In this document: piece by piece, positions 15,989 to 20,932 of the stretch
Layout of the letters: every line of letters begins with the position of its first letter
Position numbering within the stretch: position 1 is the first letter of the stretch
NCBI GenBank assembly: GCA_964532405.1
Contig: CAZHIC010000037.1
Coordinates: 1-20,932 of the forward strand
Reading direction: 5' to 3'
Length of the DNA stretch: 20,932 bases
DNA from: PALSA-1006 sp964532405
GTDB lineage: Bacteria; Pseudomonadota; Gammaproteobacteria; Burkholderiales; Gallionellaceae
Made by a program: the position numbers and the translations under genes
The notes under the pieces: generated by a model
The model's database searches: none
Seen by the model: the letters and a program-made list of their open reading frames with translations, nothing else
Told to the model about the DNA's origin: nothing

Positions 15989-17817
15989 GGTTTTTGCTTG
16001 TCCTGAAGCTCGTGCTTGTTGGTGTTGTCATTGAAAAAGTCGGCATTCGGCAGGTTGTCGCGGAATTGGCCATAATCCCCGTCAAGGCTGGCTTCTTTGA
16101 TAACAACCGGGCGTAAAAAGATCACCAGTTCCGACTTTACGCTTTTGTCATTGCGATATTTGAACAGATTCCCCAAGTAAGGGATGCGCCCCAGCAATGG
16201 AACCGCATCGGTCTGGTCATTGATTTCATCCTGCATCAATCCCCCCATAACGGCGATCTGATTGTTTTCGATTTTCAACACGGACTCCATTTCGCGAGTT
16301 TGCGTCTGCGGGATTTGGCTGACCACCCCCGCTTTCGCCAGATCCGGATTGGGGTCGTTAACAAAACCAAACAGGCGCGTGATGGAAGGACGCATATTCA
16401 GCAACACGCTATCGTTGTCATTGATCTGCGGGGTCACGCTCATGGTGAATCCCACGGGTACGCTATTGGAGGTGGTGCTGTAGGTCGTGACAGCGGGCGC
16501 GCCACCCGTGGAGGAAACGGTGGTGGCATTGATGGTGAAATAGACGTAGTTATCCACCACCCTCAGCATCGCGGTCTGGTTGTTCATCACGCTCAGTTTG
16601 GGGCTGGATAAAACCTTAACCTTGCCGAACGACTCCATCAATTTGACCGAGGCTGCAATGGTCCCCAGATTGGCAGTGGTACCCGAATAATTGAGGGTGA
16701 ATAGGCTTCCTGTATTGGTTGCCGGGAGGGTGCCGATCCCCGTCTGGCTGAGTTGAAAGCCACTGGTTCCAGCCGCGCTCACGTTCGACCAATTGACCCC
16801 TTGCTGGTATTGCTCGCTCAGACGCACCTCTACGATGGTGGCTTCGATCAGCACCTGGCGGCGCGAGTTGGCCATGATGTGTGAAACGAATTCTTGGATT
16901 TTTTCGTGCTGTTTTGCGCTGGCGCGCACGGTGACGATGCCGCTTTCCGGGTTGGAGATGACAGATGCCGCTTCGCGGAATGTATTGAGGCGGGTGATCG
17001 TGGTGCCTTCGCCCGCGATAGCTGCCGCATTCGGGCTGTTCTCAAGCCCCCCTTTAAGCGGGATGGCTTTTTTGCTGCCCGCTGTGGGCTGAACGCCCGT
17101 ACCGGTAGTGCTGCTCATTGTGCTCTGCTGGACAAATGTTTCGCTGGAGCCTGCGGGCAATATCTTGTCGGTCTCGCGCAAGATGTCTTTGATGTTCGAT
17201 TCCAGCCTTTCCCAGAAATGATTTTTCGACGAACTCTTGATCGACAAGTTCGAATTGTTCCCGACGATGCCTGTGCCCCCCGTTGTTCCTGCCGTCCCTG
17301 CCCCCACTTGAGTCGCATTCGAGATGCCGCCGTCCGAATCTCGCGTCATGTTTACGTAGTCGATCTTATAGGTCTTGAGATACGGCGAATCGGGCATGAC
17401 GATGAGGCTGCCATTGTCCAGCTCGTAGCGCATATCGACTTGCTTGGAAATGCGATTGAGTATTTGCGGCAAGGTCTGGTTGATCGCGTTAAGCGTGACA
17501 TTGCCCTGAATGCCCGCGTTGATGTCGAGATTGATCTTGGCATCGCGCGCCAAGGCGAACAATATTTCCTGAGCGGGGAGGTTGGTCACGACGACGCTGT
17601 AGGTTTCAACCTTGGCACTGGGTTTGGGCGGGGGAAGCGGGGTGACGCGTTTGTTTGCCTGAGGTATGTCGCTGCTGCTGTGCGCGGGCGTCGCATCTTT
17701 TAATTGGATATGCTGGTCGGACGGTTGGAGTGATCGGCTATCGGCGGGCTTGGTTCCGCTACTACAGGCTGACATTAGCAAAATACCCGAACACAGCAGT
17801 GCCTGATGTGATTTCAT
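15985..17817 (-). CDS. mshL: Outer-membrane secretin lipoprotein, MshL family
   Basis: MshL forms the outer-membrane ring through which the pilus passes. The 610-residue protein begins with a lipoprotein signal ending LLMSAC (lipidated Cys18 from the ATG at 17817). It has a secretin N-terminal domain (ILFALARDAKINLDI..GIQGNVTL, about 80-150), a Gly/Thr/Asn-rich linker near 170-190, another N-domain (TVRASAKQHEKIQEFV) and the secretin core with VLSSPKLSVMNNQTAMLRV, VPVGFTMSVTPQI and the closing VPLLGRIPYLGNLFKYR. The ATG at 17817 is preferred over the GTG at 17823 because GAGGTG sits 5-6 bases upstream of it and overlaps the GTG. It is the first gene of the operon; a promoter is not obvious in the 80 bases upstream. 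Confidence 0.93.
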   Translation of the reverse strand: MKSHQALLCSGILLMSACSSGTKPADSRSLQPSDQHIQLKDATPAHSSSDIPQANKRVTPLPPPKPSAKVETYSVVVTNLPAQEILFALARDAKINLDINAGIQGNVTLNAINQTLPQILNRISKQVDMRYELDNGSLIVMPDSPYLKTYKIDYVNMTRDSDGGISNATQVGAGTAGTTGGTGIVGNNSNLSIKSSSKNHFWERLESNIKDILRETDKILPAGSSETFVQQSTMSSTTGTGVQPTAGSKKAIPLKGGLENSPNAAAIAGEGTTITRLNTFREAASVISNPESGIVTVRASAKQHEKIQEFVSHIMANSRRQVLIEATIVEVRLSEQYQQGVNWSNVSAAGTSGFQLSQTGIGTLPATNTGSLFTLNYSGTTANLGTIAASVKLMESFGKVKVLSSPKLSVMNNQTAMLRVVDNYVYFTINATTVSSTGGAPAVTTYSTTSNSVPVGFTMSVTPQINDNDSVLLNMRPSITRLFGFVNDPNPDLAKAGVVSQIPQTQTREMESVLKIENNQIAVMGGLMQDEINDQTDAVPLLGRIPYLGNLFKYRNDKSVKSELVIFLRPVVIKEASLDGDYGQFRDNLPNADFFNDNTNKHELQDKQKP

Positions 17818-17897
17818 TGTCACCTCGTTTAACAGGCATGAACCGTATCACCTTTTGCAGGGGCAAAGCGCCATTTGATGAGTTACGCGATAAATTG

Positions 17898-17926
17898 TTG
17901 AACGGGGAAATGGTTTAGGGTAGAAT
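17898..17926 (+). promoter_or_regulatory. rpmB-rpmG promoter
   Basis: TTGAAC (17898-17903) and TAGAAT (17921-17926) are separated by exactly 17 bp. The bases after the -10 box (CGCGCCTCTTTGAAA) form a GC-rich discriminator typical of growth-rate-controlled promoters. Transcription should start near 17933, leaving a leader of about 28 bases. GGAG at 17950-17953 is the ribosome site, 7 bases before the ATG. Confidence 0.82.
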
Positions 17927-17960
17927 CGCGCCTCTTTGAAAAACTGGTTGGAGTTTAGTC

Positions 17961-18197
17961 ATGGCACGAGTCTGTCAAGTAACGGGAAAACGCCCGATGG
18001 TGGGTAACAATGTTTCCCACGCGAATAACAAAACAAAGCGTCGTTTTTTGCCGAATCTACAGCGCCGTCGCCTGTGGGTCGAATCCGAAAATCGTTGGGT
18101 GTCTATGCGCCTGACCAATGCTGCGCTGCGCACCATCGACAAGAACGGCATTGATGCCGTGTTGTTCGAGATGCGCGCGAATGGCGCAAAAATCTAA
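17961..18197 (+). CDS. rpmB: 50S ribosomal protein L28
   Basis: This 78-residue protein is a full-length L28: MARVCQVTGKRP..GNNVSHANNKTKRRFLPNLQ, then RRRLWV...RWVSMRLT..ALRTIDKNGID. L28 is a structural protein of the large ribosomal subunit. It starts after a clear ribosome site (GGAG) and is the first gene of the rpmB-rpmG pair, with 13 bases to rpmG. The promoter at 17898-17926 reads away from the divergent pilus operon. Confidence 0.98.
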   Translation: MARVCQVTGKRPMVGNNVSHANNKTKRRFLPNLQRRRLWVESENRWVSMRLTNAALRTIDKNGIDAVLFEMRANGAKI

Positions 18198-18210
18198 GGG
18201 GTAACGAAAA

Positions 18211-18366
18211 ATGCGTGAAAAAATCAAACTGGAATCCAGCGCCGGCACCGGCCATTTCTACACCACCGACAAAAACAAACGCACGACGCCAGAAAAGCTG
18301 GAGATCAAGAAGTTCGATCCCGTTGCGCGCAAGCACGTTATGTACAAAGAAACCAAGCTGAAGTAA
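18211..18366 (+). CDS. rpmG: 50S ribosomal protein L33
   Basis: This 51-residue protein is a full-length L33: MREKIKLESSAGTGHFYTT, then KNKRTTPEKLEIKKFDPVARKHV.YKE.KLK. It has no CxxC pairs, so it is the zinc-free form. It follows rpmB by 13 bases behind an AAGGGGT ribosome site and ends just before a strong terminator. This is a standard rpmB-rpmG operon. Confidence 0.98.
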   Translation: MREKIKLESSAGTGHFYTTDKNKRTTPEKLEIKKFDPVARKHVMYKETKLK

Positions 18367-18385
18367 TTCGGTGACGTTTTGCTAT

Positions 18386-18421
18386 ACAAACAAAAACCCG
18401 CGAAAGCGGGTTTTTGTTTGT
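18386..18421. terminator. Rho-independent terminator after rpmG
   Basis: A perfect 16-bp inverted repeat (arms 18386-18401 and 18406-18421) closes on a GAAA tetraloop. The GC core CCCGC/GCGGG is flanked by A-runs and T-runs, so it can work in both directions. It ends rpmB-rpmG transcription and may also stop read-through from the transposase gene on the other strand. Confidence 0.93.
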
Positions 18422-18447
18422 AATGGGCGATATTAAGGTGGGCGGTT

Positions 18448-19521
18448 TCAAAGTCCAAGTGCAACAATGTTAAGTTTGTCCGCCCAGTAAGCCTTAAAGT
18501 CAAAAGCGCCTTCAGGAAGAAAAAGTTCGGCCGGGCATTTCCAGTCTAGCGACTTTCTCGGTCTGGTGTTGAGTTTCCATGCGATGTCGTCGAGCTGGAG
18601 CCGGGAGAACACGGAAAGGTCTGAACCTTTTGGCAGATACTGACGCAATAAGCCATTGGTATTTTCGTTCTGACCCCGCTCCCACGGGCTGTGTGGGTGG
18701 GCGAAGTAAACCTTGATGCCGGTGTCTTGAGTTAACTTTGCATGTTGAGACATTTCACGCCCTTGGTCGTCAGTGAGCGAGCGGCGCAAATCCACATCAA
18801 AGCGTTGCAAGATCGTACCAAAGCCCGCTGTTGTTGCTTGTGCGGTGCCGTTTGAGAGCTTCACCAGTGCAACGTAAAGTGTCTTGCGCTCGACCAGCGT
18901 GCCGACTTGGGAGCGGTTGCCCGCGCCCTTGATGTGATCGACCTCCCAATGACCCGGTATCAGGTGCTCCGCAATTTCGGCAGGGCGCAGATCAATACTG
19001 GTCATGTCGGGAATCTGTCCGCGCCGGTCGCAACCGCGCGAACGTGGTCGACGTTTGTTGTGGCCAAAACGCAGTAACGCAATCGTGTCGGTGCGCAGCT
19101 CACCTTTTGGCATCGCGTAGATCGCTTGGTAAATTGTTTCGTGGCACAGGCGGATGGGCTCGTTCATGCGCCCCAGTGTACCGGCAACCTGTTCGGGGGA
19201 TAAGCCTTGTTGCAGGCCATCGCTGACTTTGTTCCATAGCGGATTGCCATACACCAGCTTGCGTTTGACGCGCGGCATGACAGATAAGCGCCGGGCACGA
19301 ATGTTGGCCCGGCTGGAAGAATAGCCACCTGCAACAGCCGGGCGTCCAACGGGGTGCCCGACAGCCGCAGCCTTCCATCCATTGCGGGCAAGCTCGCGCG
19401 AGATACAAGAACGTGGCCGATTCAAACTCGCAGCAATGGCGGAAGGCTTGAATCCTTGTTGAAGTTGAGTTTGAATCAAAGCGCGGTCATCCAATGTGAT
19501 GTGTTTATATTTTTTTGTCAT
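18448..19521 (-). CDS. IS30-family DDE transposase
   Basis: The 357-residue transposase has an N-terminal helix-turn-helix (MTKKYKHITLDDRALIQTQL, then SAIAASLNRPRSCISRELARNG) and an intact catalytic core. The core shows HWEVDHIKG (first Asp), SLTDDQGREM (second Asp) and HSPWERGQNENTNGLLRQY (Glu), followed by the usual LNTRPRKSLDWKCPAELF. Nothing suggests inactivation. Three in-frame ATG/GTG starts exist; the ATG at 19521 is preferred since relatives begin MTKKY-like, while 19536 (ATG) is an alternative with a slightly better spaced purine stretch. The start region forms a hairpin with the terminal repeat. Confidence 0.95.
   Translation of the reverse strand: MTKKYKHITLDDRALIQTQLQQGFKPSAIAASLNRPRSCISRELARNGWKAAAVGHPVGRPAVAGGYSSSRANIRARRLSVMPRVKRKLVYGNPLWNKVSDGLQQGLSPEQVAGTLGRMNEPIRLCHETIYQAIYAMPKGELRTDTIALLRFGHNKRRPRSRGCDRRGQIPDMTSIDLRPAEIAEHLIPGHWEVDHIKGAGNRSQVGTLVERKTLYVALVKLSNGTAQATTAGFGTILQRFDVDLRRSLTDDQGREMSQHAKLTQDTGIKVYFAHPHSPWERGQNENTNGLLRQYLPKGSDLSVFSRLQLDDIAWKLNTRPRKSLDWKCPAELFLPEGAFDFKAYWADKLNIVALGL
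18449..18466 (+). repeat. IS30 terminal inverted repeat next to the transposase 3' end
   Basis: The sequence CAAAGTCCAAGTGCAACA pairs with the repeat at 19544-19561, 15 of 18 matches. The transposase stop codon (18448-18450) lies at its outer edge, so the coding sequence runs through the entire repeat. Confidence 0.75.
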
Positions 19522-19550
19522 GCAACATTCTTTCATGAAAAAATGTTGCA
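19521..19550 (-). promoter_or_regulatory. Hairpin over the transposase start
   Basis: TGCAACATT (19521-19529) and AATGTTGCA (19542-19550) form a perfect 9-bp stem with a 12-base loop. It covers the upstream leader of the transposase down to its ATG and includes part of the terminal inverted repeat. In read-through transcripts such a stem could hide the ribosome site; this role is inferred. Confidence 0.45.
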
Positions 19551-19561
19551 CTTAGATTTCG
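19544..19561 (-). repeat. IS30 terminal inverted repeat next to the transposase 5' end
   Basis: Read on the minus strand it is CGAAATCTAAGTGCAACA, matching the other end at 15 of 18 positions. Confidence 0.75.
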
Positions 19562-19609
19562 CGCGCGCCAAGCTATTTAACCCAGTTAGTTCATTTAGAG
19601 CTGAGCCAG

Positions 19610-19700
19610 TCCCTTCCTCCTTGCAGGGGGAAGGCTAGGATGGGGGTAGAGTCGAGGCGCTCCAGCACTTCTACCTCGCCCCCTCTGCAAGGGGCGGGGA
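19610..19700. repeat. Small intergenic inverted-repeat element (REP/MITE-like)
   Basis: Two arms, 19610-19650 and 19669-19700, are imperfect inverted copies of each other (shared parts CCTTGCAG...GGGG and GGTAGA) around an 18-base centre. Each arm also folds on its own around TTGCA. Outer 10-bp segments at 19576-19585 (TTTAACCCAG) and 19723-19732 are inverted with one mismatch and may mark a larger element of about 157 bp. It holds no gene. Confidence 0.6.
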
Positions 19701-19764
19701 GCCTGTGGTGCCTAATGATTATCTGGGTTTAACCACATCAATCCAGCCTGTTAAATGTCACGAA

Positions 19765-20578
19765 CTAAACCGCAGGCAATTTAATTTTGCGTATCCAATC
19801 TAGCCATCCGACTGATTTTGCCTTGAGTGCCTCTGTTTTTTCAAAGATCGGCTTTTCAGGCGTGCCGCTCATATATATAACTTTGTCGGCATCTAAGGCG
19901 ACTTGCCTGATATACCCCTCCACACGAAAAACACCCGGCTCCCCCCATGGATTCTTTGTAGGGTCTTAGGCATGCGGGCATCTGCCCTCTCAACTTATTT
20001 CGTCTTGCGACTTCTTGCTCAGAGGTTTTTGCATCGCTATCTTTTACCGGGATGGGATATAGCTTATGCAACACAATGATCGGCACCATTAACTCTCTAG
20101 CCAAATTCTTTAACCGAGCAATTGCAGCATGAGGGTTTATTTGGCAGTGATGGCTGTCGGTAATGCACTGGATGTAATCAATCAAAATCAAACCGCGCCC
20201 GCCTGTCATTTCGTGATGCGATTTAGCAAGGCCGCAAATTTCTTCAAGCGAAATAGCATCAGTTGGATTTGCATGTATCGCGGCGTTATTCAGCTTCACC
20301 GATGCGGCGGATAGTCTGAGGCGCTCTGCCGCACTCAGCTTTCCATCATAGATATTGATTTCCGGGGGAATGTCCGCCGCGACATTGAGCAGCCGAAAGA
20401 ACACGGAAAAAGATTCCTGCATGCAGTAAAACGCCACAGCTTGACCAAGCTGCAAGGCAATGTGTTGAACGACCCCAAGGCAAAATACTTCTCTTAACTT
20501 CTCGTTTGGGACAGCGACAAGCAGTAACTCGCCCTTGCGAAGCCAGCCAATTTTGTCATCTAGCTCAGGAAAGCCCTT
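19765..20578 (-). pseudogene. DnaB-like replicative helicase C-terminal domain, frameshifted relic
   Basis: The minus strand encodes a diverged DnaB-type RecA domain. It starts KGFPELDDKIGWLRKGELLL, continues AVAFYCMQESFSVFFRLLN, GRGLILIDYIQCITD (Walker B region) and LARELMVPIIVLHKLYP, and then shifts frame near 19966-19970. The tail continues in the next frame as PWGEPGVFRVEGYIRQVALDADKVIYMSG to a stop at 19765-19767. Where Walker A should be, the sequence is VAVPNEKLREVF instead of GxxxxGKT, so ATP binding is unlikely. There is no clear start: a TAG lies just upstream (20579-20581) and the first reasonable start is an internal TTG at 20455. The frame is otherwise open, so loss may be recent, or the shift may be a sequencing error. 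The primase-binding N-terminal domain of DnaB is absent. Confidence 0.7.
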
Positions 20579-20603
20579 CTAATCTGTCTGCGCGTTGAAC
20601 ATC

Positions 20604-20634
20604 AAAATGCCACAGATGCTCTCTGTGGCATTTT
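20604..20634. terminator. Hairpin, possible bidirectional terminator
   Basis: A perfect 13-bp inverted repeat (20604-20616 and 20622-20634) has a 5-base loop, A-runs on one flank and T-runs on the other. It lies just upstream of the DnaB-like relic and downstream of the tRNA terminator. It resembles an intrinsic terminator but the T-run is only four bases. Confidence 0.6.
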
Positions 20635-20657
20635 GTATCTGTGCGCACCGAAAACGA

Positions 20658-20690
20658 AAAACCCGCTAAGCATGGTGCTTAGCGGGTTTT
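20658..20690 (-). terminator. Rho-independent terminator after the tRNA
   Basis: A perfect 15-bp inverted repeat (20658-20672 and 20676-20690) with a 3-base loop lies 33 bases past the tRNA 3' end. Read on the minus strand it ends in TTTTT, then CGTTTTC, which makes it the natural terminator of the tRNA transcript. Confidence 0.85.
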
Positions 20691-20722
20691 GTAGATTTCA
20701 GATACTTCCTGAAACCGTTTTT

Positions 20723-20799
20723 TGGTGGTGATAGGTGGATTTGAACCACCGACCTCAGCGTTATGAGTGCTGCGCTCTAACCACCTGAGCTATATCACC
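20723..20799 (-). tRNA. tRNA with CAU anticodon, probably elongator Met
   Basis: The 77-base cloverleaf is complete, with CCA encoded. The acceptor stem GGTGATA/TATCACC is perfect, the D-arm contains AGCTCAGGTGGTTAGAGC, and the anticodon loop is CTCATAA (anticodon CAU). The T-arm GGTGGTTCAAATCCACC is normal. A perfect 1-72 pair rules out an initiator tRNA. The sequence resembles elongator Met more than the lysidine-modified Ile2 form, but the CAU anticodon alone cannot separate them. The last pair of the anticodon stem, position 31-39, is an A-C mismatch. Promoter and terminator flank it as a single-gene unit. Confidence 0.93.
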
Positions 20800-20844
20800 G
20801 AAACTTGTGCAAATTTAATTGGTCGTCGCTTTAAAGAGGGCGCG

Positions 20845-20873
20845 ATTTTCCTGATTTTGTACCTGCCTGTCAA
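20845..20873 (-). promoter_or_regulatory. Promoter of the CAU tRNA
   Basis: On the minus strand a perfect TTGACA (20868-20873) is followed after 17 bp by GAAAAT (20845-20850, four of six consensus bases). The next bases are CGCGCCCTCTTTAAAG, almost identical to the discriminator of the rpmB promoter. Transcription would start near 20838, about 38 bases before the mature tRNA. Nothing further is recognised in the rest of the window to 20932. Confidence 0.75.
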
Positions 20874-20932
20874 TTGCAAGCCTTGTCCAATGACACATGA
20901 GCCTGAACGAAAGGGTGTATTTCCAGCGTGAG

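Larger units (their letters stand above)
18449..19561 (-). mobile_element. IS30-family insertion sequence, complete
   Basis: A single intact IS30-type transposase gene is bounded by imperfect 18-bp inverted repeats sharing AAGTGCAACA (15 of 18 positions match). The element is about 1.11 kb, normal for IS30. It sits between the rpmG terminator and a small repeat element. Short target duplications of 2-3 bp, usual for the family, could not be identified with certainty, so the exact outer bases may be off by one or two. Confidence 0.85.

Noticed and set aside
17854..17867. Short hairpin TTTGC-AGGG-GCAAA upstream of mshL as a riboswitch or terminator
   Set aside because: Only a 5-bp stem without T-run or further structure; chance occurrence is likely.

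Overview
The window looks like a betaproteobacterial chromosome segment, possibly from the Gallionellaceae/Nitrosomonadales. That rests on the style of the ribosomal proteins, the MSHA-type pilus genes, a tRNA with encoded CCA and GC-rich promoter discriminators. The genus is an inference; no sequence search was possible. Three blocks with different histories sit side by side.

Block 1 (1 to about 7200, + strand) is an accessory defence cassette built on a type I restriction-modification system. It holds a C-terminal piece of the modification subunit (hsdM), a complete specificity subunit with two target-recognition domains (hsdS) and a complete restriction/translocase subunit (hsdR). Between hsdS and hsdR lie a four-helix-bundle (S23-type) gene in AT-rich repeats, a rhuM-like gene cut to about its first 117 codons, and a MazE-like/MazF toxin-antitoxin pair behind its own promoter with a repeated operator. 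Just after hsdR is a short relic with an NPPF methylase motif. No complete methylase catalytic domain is visible, so the system may be broken or depend on sequence outside the window.

Block 2 (7500 to 17817, - strand) is a tightly packed nine-gene operon for an MSHA-like type IV pilus or related secretion machine. In transcription order it encodes a lipoprotein secretin (MshL), a membrane-anchored TPR protein (MshN-like), an assembly ATPase (MshE), an inner-membrane platform (MshG), GspL/MshI-, PilO/MshJ- and MshK-like proteins, and two prepilin-like proteins sharing a family signature. Five of the eight junctions are 4-nt stop/start overlaps. No major pilin gene is present; the operon ends against the defence cassette.

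Block 3 (17898 to 20932) is core genome with insertions. It has rpmB-rpmG with a strong promoter and terminator, an IS30-family element, a small inverted-repeat element, a frameshifted DnaB-like helicase relic without a recognisable Walker A motif, two strong hairpins, and a CAU tRNA (probably elongator Met) with its promoter. The rpmB and tRNA promoters share a nearly identical GC-rich discriminator, as expected for stable-RNA and ribosomal promoters under growth-rate control.

No clearly new system was proven. The best leads are the rearranged pilus operon with its pair of unusual prepilin-like proteins, the composite cargo inside the hsd operon, and the Walker-A-less DnaB relative.
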